64,000 bases of DNA from Hetaerina americana (Eukaryota; Arthropoda; Insecta; Odonata; Calopterygidae), in contig JAKTNV010000764.1 of NCBI GenBank assembly GCA_022747635.1, forward strand, positions 1 through 64,000, written 5' to 3'. The notes beneath the pieces are model-generated. The model searched no databases. It was not told the origin of the DNA and worked only from the letters and a program-made list of their open reading frames with translations. Position numbers and translations under genes: made by a program. Shown here piece by piece: positions 33,661-47,769 of this stretch (its first letter is position 1; each line of letters begins with the position of its first letter).

Positions 33661-35815
33661 AAAGGGACTAAGGGTATTGGCACTTTTCATGGAAAAATGT
33701 GAAAAATTAAAATTTCTAAAAATGAAATAAATGCCTTCTATACACCTCAAACATTCACTCTATAATGGAAGATTGTTGTTTTTCGCATTATTTTTTGGAA
33801 ATTTTGGGCTCTTACTAACATTAACACTTGCGCTGAGGCATCTTTGATGCTCATTTCTTGTTTTTAATGATTTATTCTGGGTTTTATTTTGTTTATTTGA
33901 TGAAAATGAACAAGAATACAGACAATGGAAACATTTTTGTTTGATTTGTGTCGAGTGAGATTTTCACCTAGAACCCAAAGGGGGGTATTAACACTTTTCA
34001 TGGAAAAATTTAAAAAATTAAATTTTCTAAAAATGAAATAAATGCCTTCTAAACACCTCAAACATTCACTCTAAAACAGAAGATTGTTGTTGTTCGCAAT
34101 ATTTTTAGAAATTTGGGCTCTTTTGTAAAATTAACACTTGCGCTGAAGCATCTTTTATGCTCATTTCATGTCTTTCAGGATTAATTCTGGGTTTTATTTT
34201 GTTTATTTGATGAAAATGAACAAAAATACACACCATGGAAACATTTTTGTTTGATTTGTGTCAAGTGAGATTTTCACCTAGAACCCAAAGGGGGGGCATT
34301 GGCACTTTTCATGGATAAATGTGAAAAATTAAATTTTCTAAAAATGAAATAAATGCCTTCTAAAAACCTAAACATTCACTCTTAAACAGAAGATTGTTGT
34401 TTTTCGCAATATTTTTAGAAATTTGGGCTCTTTTAGTAACATTAACACTTGGGCTGAAGCATCTTTTATGATCTTTTATTGTCTTTCAGGATTCATCCTG
34501 GGTTTAATTTTGTTTATTTGATGAAAATGAACACATATACACACCTTGGATACATTTTTGTTTGATTTGTGTCGAGTGAGATTTTCACCTAGAACACAAA
34601 GGGGGGGTATTGGCATTTTTCATGGAAAAATGTGAAAAATTAAATTTTCTAAAAATGAAATAAATGCATTCTAAACACCTCAAACATTCACTCTAAAATA
34701 GAAGAAGTTTGTTTTTCGCAATATTTTTAGAAATTTGGGCTCTTTTAGTAACATTAACACTGGCGCTGAGGCATATTTTATGCTCATTTCTTGTCTTTAA
34801 TGATTTATTCTGGGTTTTATTTTGTTTATTTGATGAAAATGAACAACAATACACACCTTGGATACATTTTTGTTTGATTTGTGTCGAGTGAGATTTTCAC
34901 CTAGAACACAAAGGGGGGGGTATTGGCACTTTTCATGGAAAAATGTGAAAAATTAAATTTTCTAAAAATGAAATAAATGCCTTCTAAACACCTCAAACAT
35001 TCACTCTTAAACAGAAGATTGTTGTTTTTCGAAATATTTTTAGAAATTTGGGCTCTTTTAGTAACATTAACACTTGGGCTGAAGCATCTTTTATGATCTT
35101 TTATTGTCTTTCAGGATTCATTCTGGGTTTTATTTTGTTTATTTGATGAAAATGAACAACAATACACACCTTGGATACATTTTTGTTTGATTTGTGTCGA
35201 GTGAGATTTTCACCTAGAACCCAAAAGGGGGTATTGGCACTTTTCATGGAAAAATGTGAAAAATTAAATTTTCTAAAAATGAAATAAATGCCTTCTAAAC
35301 ACCTCAAACATTCACTCTAAAACAGAAGATTGTTGTTTTTCGCAATATTTTTAGAAATTTGGGCTCTTTTAGTAACATTAATACTTTCTCTGAAGCAACT
35401 TTTATGCTCATTTCTTGTCCTTCGAGATTAATTCTGGGTTTTATTTTGTTTATTTGATGAAAATGAACAACAATACAGACCATGGAAACATTTTTGTTTG
35501 ATTTGTGTCGAGTGAGATTTTCACCTAGAACCCAAAGGGGGGTATTAACACTTTTCATGGAAAAATGTAAAAAATTAAATTTTCTAAAAATGAAATAAAT
35601 GCCTTCTAAACACCTCAAACATTCACTCTAAAACAGAATATTGTTGTTTTTCGCAATATTTTTAGAAATTTGGGCTCTTTTAGTAACATTAACACCCGGG
35701 CTGAAGCATCTTTTATGATCTTTTATTGTCTTTCAGGATTCATTCTGGGTTTTATTTTGTTTATTTGATGAAAATGAACAACAATACACACCTTGGATAC
35801 ATTTTTGTTTGATTT
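33661..35815 (+). repeat. Higher-order block D3, copy 2
   Basis: Second copy of 31171-33320. A three-base expansion of T runs and neighbouring bases near 33790 accounts for the change in offset from 2490 to 2493. It retains the nine bases missing in copy 1. The 340 bp between the copies (33321-33660) includes the GGGCTACAATAG monomer. Confidence 0.9.
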
Positions 35816-37414
35816 GTGTCGAGTGAGATTTTCACCTAGAACCCAAAAGGGGGTATTGTCACTTTTCATGGAAAAATGTAAAAAATTAAATTTTCTAAAA
35901 ATGAAATAAATGCCTTCTAAACACCTCAAACATTCACTCTAAAACAGAAGATTGTTGTTTTTTCTCAATATTTTTAGAAATTTGGGCTCTTTTAGTAACA
36001 TTAACACCTGGGCTGAAGCAACTTTTATGATCATTTATTGTCTTTCAGGATACATTCTGGGTTTTATTTTGTTTATTTGATGAAAATGAACAACAATACA
36101 CACCTTGGATACATTTTTGTTTGATTTGTATCGAGTGAGATTTTCACCTAGAACCCAAAGAGGGGGGGGGTATTGGCACTTTTCATGGAAAAATGTGAAA
36201 AATTAAATTTTCTAAAAATGAAATAAATGCCTTCTAAACACCTCAAACATTCACTCTAAAAAGAAGATTGTTGTTTTTCGCAATATTTTTAGAAATTTGG
36301 GCTCTTTTAGTAACATTAACACTTGAGCTGAAGTATCTTTTATGCTCATTTCTGGTATTTCAGGATTAATTCTGGGTTTTATTTTGTTTATTTGATTAAA
36401 ATGAACAACAATACACACCTTGGATACATTTTTGTTTGATTTGTAACGAGTGAGATTTTCACCTAGAACCCAAAGGGGGGTATTGGCACTTTTCATGGAA
36501 AAATGTGAAAAATTAAATTTTCTAAAAATGAAATAAATGCCTTCTAAACACCTCAAACATTCACTCTAAAACAGAAGATTGTTGTTTTTCGCAATATTTT
36601 TAGAAATTTGGGCTCTTTTAGTAATATTAACACTTGGGCTGAAGCATCTTTTATGATCTTTTATTGTCTTTCAGGATTCATTCTGGGTTTTATTTTGTTT
36701 ATTTGATGAAAATGAACAACAATACACACTATGGAAACATTTTTGTTTGATTCGTGTCGAGTGAGATTTTCACCTAGAACCCAAAGGGACTAAGGGTATT
36801 GGCACTTTTCATGGAAAAATGTGAAAAATTAAAATTTCTAAAAATGAAATAAATGCCTTCTATACACCTCAAACATTCACTCTATAATGGAAGATTGTTG
36901 TTTTTCGCAATATTTTTGGAAATTTGGGTTCTTTTACTAACATTAACACTTGCGCTGAGGCATCTTTTTTGCTCATTTCTTGTCTTTAATGATTAACTCT
37001 GGGTTTTATTTTGTTTATTTGATGAAAATGAACAACAATACACACCATGGAAACATTTTTGTTTGATTCGTGTCGAGTGAGATTTTCACCTATAACCCAA
37101 AGGGGGGGGTATTGGCACTTTTCATGGAAAAATGTGAAAAATTAAAATTTCTAAAAATGAAATAAATGCCTTCTATACACCTCAAACATTCACTCTATAA
37201 TAGAAGATTGTTGTTTTTCGCAATATTTTTGGAAATTTGGGCTCTTTTACTAACATTTACACTTGCGCTGAGGCATCTTTTACGCTCATTTCTTGTCTTT
37301 AATGATTTATTCTGGGTTTTATTTTGTTTATTTGATGATATAGAACAACAATACACACCATGGAAACATTTTTGTTTGATTCGTGTCGAGTGAGATTTTC
37401 ACCTAGAACCCAAA

Positions 37415-39853
37415 GGGGGGGTATAGGCACTTTTCATGGAAAAATGTGAAAAATTAAAATTTCTAAAAATGAAATAAATGCCTTCTATACACCTCAAACA
37501 TTCACTCTATAATGGAAGATTGTTGTTTTTCGCAATATTATTGGAAATTTGGGCTCTTTTACTAACATTTACACTTGCGCTGAGGCATCTTTTACGCTCA
37601 TTTCTTGTTTATTCTGGGTTTTATTTTGTTTATTTGATGAAAATGAACAACAATACACACCATGGAAATATTTTTGTTTGATTCGTGTCGAGTGAGATTT
37701 TCACCTAGAACCCAAAGGGGGGGGTATTGGCACTTTTCATGGAAAAATGTGAAAAATTAAAATTTCTAAAAATGAAATAAATGCCTTCTATACTACACCT
37801 CAAACATTCACTCTATAATGGAAGATTGTTGTTTTTCGCAATATTTTTGGAATTTTGGGCTCTTTTACTAACATTAACACTTGCGCTGAGGCTATTTTTA
37901 TGCTCATTTCTTGTCTTTAATGATTTCTTCTGGGTTTTAATTTGTTTATTTGATGAAGATGAACAAAAATACACACCATGGAAACAATTTTGTTTGATTC
38001 GTGTCGAGTGAGATTTTCACCTATAACCCAAGGGGACTAAGGGTATTGGCACTTTTCATGGAAAAATGTGAAAAATTAAAATTTCTAAAAATGAAATAAA
38101 TACCTTCTATACACCTCAAACATTCACTCTATAATGGAAGATTGTTGTTTTTCGCAATATTTTTGGAAATTTGGGTTCTTTTACTAACATTAACACTTGC
38201 GCTGAGGCATCTTTTTTGCTCATTTTTTGTCTTTAATGATTTATTCTGGGTTTTATTTTGTTTATTTGATGAAGATGAACAACAATACACACCATGGAAA
38301 CATTTTTGTTTGATTCGTGTCGAGTGAGATTTTCACCTATAACCCAAAGGGGGGGGTATTGGCACTTTTCATGGAAAAATGTGAAAAATTAAAATTTCTA
38401 AAAATGAAATAAATGCCTTCTATACACCTCAAACATTCACTCTAAAAAAGAAGATTGTTGTTTTTCGCAATATTTTTGGAAATTTGGGCTCTTTTACTAA
38501 CATTAACACTTTCGCTGAGGCATCTTTTATGCTCATTTCTTGTCTTTAATGATTTATTCTGGGTTTTAATTTGTTTAATTGATGAAAATGAACAAAAATA
38601 CACACCATGGAAACATTTTTGTTTGATTCGTGTCGAGTGAGATTTTCACCTATCACTCAATTGGGGGGGTATTGGCGCTTTTCATGGAAAAATGTGAAAA
38701 ATTAAAATTTCTAAAAATGAAATAAATGCCTTCTATACACCTCAAACATTCACTCAATAATGGATAATTGTTGTTTTTCGCAATATTTTTGGAAATTTGG
38801 GCTCTTTTACTAACATTAACACTTCGCTGAGGCATCTTTTATGCTCATTTCTTGTCTTTAATGATTTATTCTGGGTTTTATTTTGTTTATTTGATGAAAA
38901 TGAACAACAATACACACCAAGGAAACATTTTTGTTTGATTCGTGTCGAGTGAGATTTTCACTCAGAACCCAAAGGGGGGGGTTTTGGCACTTTTCATGGA
39001 AAAATGTGAAAAATTAAAATTTCTAAAAATGAAATAAATGCCTTCTATACACCTCAAACATTCACTCTATAATGGAAGATTGCTTTTTTTCGCAATATTT
39101 TTGGAAATTTGGGCTCTTTTACTAACATTAACACTTGCGCTGAGGCATCTTTTATGCTCATTTCTTGTCTTTAATTATTTCTTCTGGGTTTTATTTTGTT
39201 TATTTGATGAAAATGAACAACAATACACACCAAGGAAACATTTTTGTTTGATTCGTGTCGAGTGAGATTTTCACCGAGAACCCAAAGGGGGGGGTATTGG
39301 CACTTTTCATGGAAAAATGTGAAAAATTAAATTTTCTAAAAATGAATGAAATGCCTTCTAAACACCTCAAACATTCACTCTAAAACAGAAGATTGTTGTT
39401 TTTCGCAATATTTTTAGAAATTTGGGCTCTTTTAGTAACATTAACACCTGGGCTGAAGCATCTTTTATGATCTTATATTGCTTTCAGGATTCATTCTGGG
39501 TTTTATTTTGTTTATTTGATGAAAATGAACAACAATACACACCTTGGATACATTTTTATTGATTTGTAACGAGTGAGATTTTCACCTAGAACCCAAAGGG
39601 GGGGGTATTGGCACTTTTCATGGAAAAATGTAAAAAAGTAAATTTTCTAAAAATGAAATAAATGCCGTCTAAACACCTCAAACATTCACTCTAAAAAAGA
39701 AGATTGTTGTTTTTCGCAATATTTTTAGAAATTTGGGCTCTTTTAGTAACATTAACACCTACCTTGAAGCAACTTTTATGCTCATTTCTTGTCTTTCAGG
39801 ATTAATTCTGGGTTTTATTTTGTTTATTTGATGAAAATGAACAACAATACACA
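37415..39853 (+). repeat. Higher-order block D4, copy 1 (8-monomer period)
   Basis: Near-identical to 39919-42357 at 2504 bp. A three-base TAC duplication (ATACTACACC near 37790) and a deletion in CTTGTTTATTCTGG near 37604 are private to this copy. Shared marks are GAGGCTATTTTTATG, CTATCACTCAATTGG, ATTGGCGC, CAATAATGGATAATTG and TTAATTATTTCTTC. Copies 1 and 2 are almost directly adjacent. Confidence 0.9.
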
Positions 39854-39918
39854 CCTTGAATACATTTTTGTTTGATTTGGGGCGAGTGAGATTTTCACCT
39901 AGAACAAAAAGGGGGGGG

Positions 39919-42357
39919 TATTGGCACTTTTCATGGAAAAATGTGAAAAATTAAAATTTCTAAAAATGAAATAAATGCCTTCTATACACCTCAAACATTC
40001 ACTCTATAATGGAAGATTGTTGTTTTTCGCAATATTATTGGAAATTTGGGCTCTTTTACTAACATTTACACTTGCGCTGAGGCATCTTTTACGCTCATTT
40101 CTTGTATTTAATGATTTATTCTGGGTTTTATTTTGTTTATTTGATGAAAATGAACAACAATACACACCATGGAAATATTTTTGTTTGATTCGTGTCGAGT
40201 GAGATTTTCACCTAGAACCCAAAGGGGGGGGTATTGGCACTTTTCATGGAAAAATGTGAAAAATTAAAATTTCTAAAAATGAAATAAATGCCTTCTATAC
40301 ACCTCAAACATTCACTCTATAATGGAAGATTGTTGTTTTTCGCAATATTTTTGGAATTTTGGGCTCTTTTACTAACATTAACACTTGCGTTGAGGCTATT
40401 TTTATGCTCATTTCTTGTCTTTAATGATTTCTTCTGGGTTTTAATTTGTTTATTTGATGAAGATGAACAAAAATACACACCATGGAAACAATTTTGTTTG
40501 ATTCGTGTCGAGTGAGATTTTCACCTATAACCCAAGGGGACTAAGGGTATTGGCACTTTTCATGGAAAAATGTGAAAAATTAAAATTTCTAAAAATGAAA
40601 TAAATACCTTCTATACACCTCAAACATTCACTCTATAATGGAAGATTGTTGTTTTTCGCAATATTTTTGGAAATTTGGGTTCTTTTACTAACATTAACAC
40701 TTGCGCTGAGGCATCTTTTTTGCTCATTTTTTGTCTTTAATGATTTATTCTGGGTTTTATTTTGTTTATTTGATGAAGATGAACAACAATACACACCATG
40801 GAAACATTTTTGTTTGATTCGTGTCGAGTGAGATTTTCACCTATAACCCAAAGGGGGGGGTATTGGCACTTTTCATGGAAAAATGTGAAAAATTAAAATT
40901 TCTAAAAATGAAATAAATGCCTTCTATACACCTCAAACATTCACTCTAAAAAAGAAGATTGTTGTTTTTCGCAATATTTTTGGAAATTTGGGCTCTTTTA
41001 CTAACATTAACACTTTCGCTGAGGCATCTTTTATGCTCATTTCTTGTCTTTAATGATTTATTCTGGGTTTTAATTTGTTTAATTGATGAAAATGAACAAA
41101 AATACACACCATGGAAACATTTTTGTTTGATTCGTGTCGAGTGAGATTTTCACCTATCACTCAATTGGGGGGGTATTGGCGCTTTTCATGGAAAAATGTG
41201 AAAAATTAAAATTTCTAAAAATGAAATAAATTCCTTCTATACACCTCAAACATTCACTCAATAATGGATAATTGTTGTTTTTCGCAATATTTTTGGAAAT
41301 TTGGGCTCTTTTACTAACATTAACACTTCGCTGAGGCATCTTTTATGCTCATTTCTTGTCTTTAATGATTTATTCTGGGTTTTATTTTGTTTATTTGATG
41401 AAAATGAACAACAATACACACCAAGGAAACATTTTTGTTTGATTCGTGTCGAGTGAGATTTTCACCTAGAACCCAAAGGGGGGGGTTTTGGCACTTTTCA
41501 TGGAAAAATGTGAAAAATTAAAATTTCTAAAAATGAAATAAATGCCTTCTATACACCTCAAACATTCACTCTATAATGGAAGATTGCTTTTTTTCGCAAT
41601 ATTTTTGGAAATTTGGGCTCTTTTACTAACATTAACACTTGCGCTGAGGCATCTTTTATGCTCATTTCTTGTCTTTAATTATTTCTTCTGGGTTTTATTT
41701 TGTTTATTTGATGAAAATGAACAACAATACACACCAAGGAAACATTTTTGTTTGATTCGTGTCGAGTGAGATTTTCACCGAGAACCCAAAGGGGGGGGTA
41801 TTGGCACTTTTCATGGAAAAATGTGAAAAATTAAATTTTCTAAAAATGAATGAAATGCCTTCTAAACACCTCAAACATTCACTCTAAAACAGAAGATTGT
41901 TGTTTTTCGCAATATTTTTAGAAATTTGGGCTCTTTTAGTAACATTAACACCTGGGCTGAAGCATCTTTTATGATCTTATATTGCTTTCAGGATTCATTC
42001 TGGGTTTTATTTTGTTTATTTGATGAAAATGAACAACAATACACACCTTGGATACATTTTTATTGATTTGTAACGAGTGAGATTTTCACCTAGAACCCAA
42101 AGGGGGGGGGATTGGCACTTTTCATGGAAAAATGTAAAAAAGTAAATTTTCTAAAAATGAAATAAATGCCGTCTAAACACCTCAAACATTCACTCTAAAA
42201 AAGAAGATTGTTGTTTTTCGCAATATTTTTAGAAATTTGGGCTCTTTTAGTAACATTAACACCTACCTTGAAGCAACTTTTATGCTCATTTCTTGTCTTT
42301 CAGGATTAATTCTGGGTTTTATTTTGTTTATTTGATGAAAATGAACAACAATACACA
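39919..42357 (+). repeat. Higher-order block D4, copy 2
   Basis: Second copy of 37415-39853, diverging after CAACAATACACACC where copy 1 has TTGAATAC and copy 2 has AAGGAAAC. Only scattered single-base changes are seen between the copies, for example CACTCAGAACC near 38960 against CACCTAGAACC near 41463. Confidence 0.9.
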
Positions 42358-45300
42358 CCAAGGAAACATTTTTGTTTGATTCGTGTCGAGCGAGATTTTC
42401 ACCTAGAACCCAAAGGGGGGGGTTTTGGCACTTTTCATGGAAAAATGTGAAAAATTAAAATTTCTAAAAATGAAATAAATGCCTTCTATACACCTCAAAA
42501 TTTCACTCTAAAATGGAAGATTGCTTTTTTTCGCAATATTTTTAGAAATTTGGGCTCTTTTAGTAACATTAACACTTGGGCTGAAGCATCTTTTATGATC
42601 TTTTATTGTCTTTCAGGATTCATTCTGGGTTTTATTTTGTTTATTTGATGAAAATGAACAACAATACACACCTTGGATACATTTTTGTTTGATTTGTGTC
42701 GAGTGAGATTTTCACCTAGAACCCAAAAGGCATTTTTCATGGAAAAATGTGAAAAATTAAATTTTCTAAAAATGAAAGAAATGCCTTCTAAACACCTCAA
42801 ACATTCACTCTAAAACAGAAGATTGTTGTTTTTCGCAATATTTTTAGAAATTTGGGCTCTTTTAGTAACATTAACACTTTCTCTGAAGCAACTTTTATGC
42901 TCATTTCTTTCCTTCGAGATTAATTCTGGGTTTTATTTTGTTTATTTGATGAAAATGAACAACAATACACACCATGGAAACATTTTTGTTTGTTTTGTGT
43001 CTAGTGAGATTTTCACCTAGAACCCAAAGGGGGGGCACTTTTGGCACTTTTCATGGAAAAATGTGAAAATTAAAATTTCTAAAAATGAAATAAATGCCTT
43101 CTATACACATCAAACATTCACTCTATAATGGAAGATTGTTGTTTTTCGCAATATTTTTGGGAATTTGGGCTCTTTTACTAACATTAACACTTGCGCTGAG
43201 GCATATTTTATGCTCATTTCTTGTCTTTAATGATTTATTCTGGGTTTTATTTTGTTTATTTGATGAAAATGAACAACAATACACACCATGGAAACATTTT
43301 TGTTTGATTTGCGTCAAGTGAGATTTTCACCTAGAACCCAAAGGAGGGTATTGGCACCTTTCATTGAAAAATGTGAAAAATTAAATTTTCTAAAAATGAA
43401 ATAAATGCCTTCTAAACACCTCAAACATTCACTCTAAAACAGAAGATTGTTGTTTTTCGCAATATTTTTAGAAATTTGGGCTCTTTTAGTAACATTAACA
43501 CCTTGGCTGAAGCATCTTTTATGATCATTTATTGCCTTTCATGATACATTCTGGGTTTTATTTTGTTTATTTGATGAAAATGAACAACAATACACACCTT
43601 GGATACATTTTTGTTTGATTTGTGTCGAGTGAGATTTTCACCTAGAACCCAAAGGAGGGTATTGGCATTTTTCATGGAAATATGTAAAAAATTTAATTTT
43701 CTAAAAATGAAATAAATGCCTTCCAAACACCTCAAACATTCACTCTAAAACAGAAGATTGTTGTTTTTCCCAATATTTTTAGAAATTTTGGCTCTTTTAG
43801 TAACATTAACACTTTCTCTGAAGCTACTTTTATGCTCATTTCTTGTCCTTCAAGATTAATTCTGGGTTTTATTTTGTTTATTTGATGAAAATGAACAACA
43901 ATACACACGATGGAAACATTTTTGTTTGATTTGTGTCGAGTGAGATTTTCACCTAGAACCCAAAGGGGGGGTATTTGCACTTTTCATGGAAAATTGTAAA
44001 AAATTAAATTTTCTAAAAATGAAATAAATGCCTTCTTAACACCTCAAACATTCACTCTAAAACAGAAGATTGTTGTTTTTCGCAATATTTTTAGAAATTT
44101 GGGCTCTTTTAGTAAAATTAACACTTGCGCTAAAGCATCTTTTATGCTCATTTCATGTCTTTCAGGATTAATTCTGGGTTTTATATTGTTTGTTTGATGA
44201 AAATGAACAACAATACACACCATGGAAACATTTTTGTTTGATTTGTGTCAAGTGAGATTTTCACCTAGAACCCAAAGGTATTGGTACTTTTCATGGAAAA
44301 ATGTGAAAAATTAAATTTTTTAAAAATGAAATATATGCCTTCTAAACACCTCAAACATTCACTCTAAAACAGAAGATTGTTGTTTTTCGCAATATTTTTA
44401 GAAATTTGGGCTCTTTTAATAACATAAACACTTTCTCTGAAGCAACTTTTATGCTCATTTCTTGTCCTTCAAGATTAATTCTGGGTTTTATTTTGTTTAT
44501 TTGATGAAAATGAACAACAATACACACCATGGAAACGTTTTTGTTTGATTTGTGTCGAGTGAGATTTTCACCTAGAACCCAAAGCGGGGGGTATTGGCAC
44601 TTTTCATGGAAAATTGTAAAAAATTAAATTTTCTAAAAATGAAATAAATGCCTTCTAAACACCTCAAACATTCACTCTAAAACAGAAGATTGTTGTTTTT
44701 CGCAATCTTTTTAGAAATTTCGGCTCTTTTAGTAACATTAACACTTGCGCTGAAGCAACTTTTATGCTCATTTCTCGTCTTTCAGGATTAATTCTGGGTT
44801 TTATTTTGTTTATTTGATGAAGATGAACAACAATACATACCATGGAAACATTTTTGTTTGATTTGCATCAAGTGAGATTTTCACCTAGAACCCAAAGGGT
44901 ATTGGTATTGGCACTTTTCATGGAAAAATGTGAAAAATTAAATTTTCTAAAAATGAAATAAATGCCTTCTAAACACCTCAAACATTCACTCTAAAACAGA
45001 AGATTGTTGTTTTTCGCAATATTTTTAGAAATTTGGGGTCTTTTAGTAACATTAACACCTGGGCTGAAGCATCTTTTATGATCATTTATTGTCTTTCAGG
45101 ATACATTCTGGGTTTTATTTTTTTTATTTGATGAAAATGAACAATAATACACACCTTGGATGCATTTTTGTTTGATTTGTGTCGAGTGAGATTTTCACCT
45201 AGAACCCAAAGGGGGGGTATTGGCACTTTTCATGGAAAAATGTGAAAAATTAAATATTCTAAAAATGAAATAAATGCCTTCTAAACACCTCAAACATTCA

Positions 45301-47769
45301 CTCTAAAACAGAAGATTGTTGTTTTTCGAAATATTTTTAGAAATGTGGGCTCTTTTAGTAACATTAACACCTGGGCTGAAGCATCTTTTATGATCATTTA
45401 TTGTCTTTCAGGATACATTCTGGGATTTATTTTGTTTATTTGATGAAAATGAACAACAATACACACCTTGAATACATTTTTGTTTGATTTGGGGCGAGTG
45501 AGATTTTCACCTAGAACAAAAAGGGGGGGGTATTGGCACTTTTCATGGAAAAATGTGAAAAATTAAATTTTCTAAAAATGAAATAAATGCTTTCTAAACA
45601 ACTCAAACATTCACTCTATTACGTTGTTTTTCGCAATATTTTTAGAAATTTGGGCTTTTTAGTAACATTAACACCTGGGCTGAAGCATCTTTTTTGATCA
45701 TTTATTGTCTTTCAGGATACATTCTGGGTTTTATTTTGTTTATTTGATGAAAATGAACAACAATTCTCACCATGGAAACATTTTTGTTTGATTTGTGTCA
45801 AGTAGATTTTCACCTAGAACCCAAAGGGGGGGGTATTGGCACTTTTCATGGAAAAATGTGAAAAATTACATTCTCTAAAAATGAAATAAATGCCTTCTAA
45901 ACACCTCAAACATTCACTCTAAAACAGAAGATTGTTGTTTTTCGCAATATTTTTAGAAATTTGGGCTCTTTTAGTAACATTAACACCTGGGCTGAAGCAA
46001 CTTTTATGCTCATTTCTTGTCCTTCAAGATTAATTCTGGGTTTTATTTTGTTTATTTGATGAAAATGAACAACAATACACACCATGGAAACATTTTTGTT
46101 TGATTTGTGTCGAGTGAGTTTTTCACATAGAACCCAAAGGGGGTAAAGGCACTTTTCATGGAAAAATGTAAAAAATTAAATTTTCTAAAAATGAAATAAA
46201 TGCCTTCTAAACACCTCAAACATTCACTCTAAAACAGAAGATTGTTATTTTTCGCAATATTTTTAGAAATTTGGCTCTTTTAGTAACATTAACACTTGCG
46301 CTGAAGTATCTTTTATACTTATTTCTTGTATTTCAGGATTAATTCTGGGTTTTATTTTGTTTATTTGATGAAAATGAACAACAATACACACCTTGGATAC
46401 ATTTTTGTTTGATTTGTAACGAGTGAGATTTTCACCTAGAACCCAAAGGGGGGGTATTGGCACTTTTCATGGAAAAATGTGAAAAATTAAATTTTCTAAA
46501 AATGAAATAAATGCCTTCTAAACCCCACAAACATTCACTCTAAAACAGAAGATTGTTGTTTTTCGCAATATTTTTAGAAATTTGGGCTCTTTTAGTAAAA
46601 TTAACACTTGCGCTGAAGCATCTTTTATGCTCATTTCATGTCTTTCCGGATTAATTCTGGGTTTTATTTTGTTTATTTGATGAAATTGAACAAATTTACT
46701 CACCATGGAAACATTTTTGTTTGATTTGTGTCAAGTGAGATTTTCACCTAGAACCCAAAGGGGGGGGGTATTGGCACTTTTCATGGAAAAATGTGAAATA
46801 TTACAATTTCTAAAAATGAATGAAATTCCTTCTAAACACCTCAAACATTCACTCTAAAACAGAAGATTGTTGTTTTTCGCAATATTTTTAGAAATTTGGG
46901 CTCTTTTAATAACATTAACACTTGGGCTGAAGCATCTTTTATGATCTTTTATTGTCTTTCAGGATTCATTCTGGGTTTTATTTTGTTTATTTGATGAAAA
47001 TGATCAACAAAACACACCTTGGATACATTTTTGTTTGATTTGTGTCGAGTGAGATTTTCACCTAGAACCCAAAGGTATTGGCACTTTTCATGGAAAAATG
47101 TAAAAATTAAATTTTCTAAAAATGAAATAAATGCCTTCTAAACACCTCAAACATTCACTCTAAAACAGAAGATTGTTGTTTTTCGCAATATTTTTAGAAA
47201 TTTGGGCTCTTTTAATAACATTAACACTTTCTCTGAAGCAACTTTTATGCTCATTTCTTGTCCTTCAAGATTAATTCTGGGTTTTATTTTGTTTATTTGA
47301 TGAAAATAAACAACAATACACACCATGGAAACGTTTTTGTTTGATTTGTGTCGAGTGAGATTTTCACCTAGAACCCAAAGGGGGGTATTAACACTTTTCA
47401 TGGAAAAATGTAAAAATTTAAATTTTCTAAAAATGAAATAAATGCCTTCTAAACACCTCAAACATTCACTCTAAAACAGAAGATTGTTGTTTTTCGCAAT
47501 ATTTTTAGAAATTTGGGCTCTTTTAGTAATATTAACACTTGCGCTGAAGCAACTTTTATGCTCATTTATTGTCTTTCAGGATTAATTCTGGGTTTTATTT
47601 TGTTTATTTGATGAAAATGAACAACAATACACACCTTGGATGCATTTTTGTTTGATTTGTGTCGAGTGAGATTTTCACCTAGAACCCAAAGGGGGGGGCA
47701 TTGGCACTTTTCATGGAAAAATGTGAAAAATTACATTCTCTAAAAATGAAATAAATGCCTTCTAAACAC
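42358..47769 (+). repeat. Mixed satellite monomers
   Basis: About 17 monomers of several classes. 44990-45900 resembles D1 (CTATTACGTTG near 45615). A chimeric monomer near 45990 joins CACCTGGGCTGAAG to CAACTTTTATGCTC. 46120-47150 resembles 2690-3720 (GGGTAAAGGC variant followed by TATACTTATTTC). A six-base duplication TATTGGTATTGG lies at 44900-44911. A monomer near 42720 has lost most of the G-run segment (CCCAAAAGGCATTTTTC). No gene is present. Confidence 0.8.

Larger units (their letters stand above)
36781..43320 (+). repeat. Locally homogenised satellite subfamily (GATTCGTGTCG / CTTTAATGATTT class)
   Basis: In this stretch most monomers share a linked set of variants otherwise rare in the window: TCTATAATGGAAG, TTTTTGGAAATTTGG, CTTTTACTAACATT, TGAGGCATC, CTTTAATGATTT, GATTCGTGTCG and TTCTATACACC. 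A few monomers of the other classes are interspersed (about 39340-39900 and 41840-42350). On the plus strand these monomers give recurring 60-76-codon ORFs, which are chance readings. Confidence 0.85.

Noticed and set aside
35304..35618. 104-codon minus-strand ORF (and many relatives at 43732-43980, 47147-47461, 49637-49885, 50886-51134, 51495-51824, 63683-63934) beginning with a TTG or GTG start
   Set aside because: The ORF spans one monomer and recurs because 312 bp is 104 codons. It breaks wherever a monomer length changes by one base, has no domain, and low-complexity Phe/Lys/Ile composition reflects the AT-rich repeat.
37166..41769. Recurring plus-strand ORFs of 60-76 codons with a hydrophobic, membrane-like Leu/Phe-rich stretch
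   Set aside because: They are the opposite-strand reading of the same satellite. Hydrophobicity comes from T-rich codons. They appear only where the local subfamily removes a stop and have no independent sign of coding.
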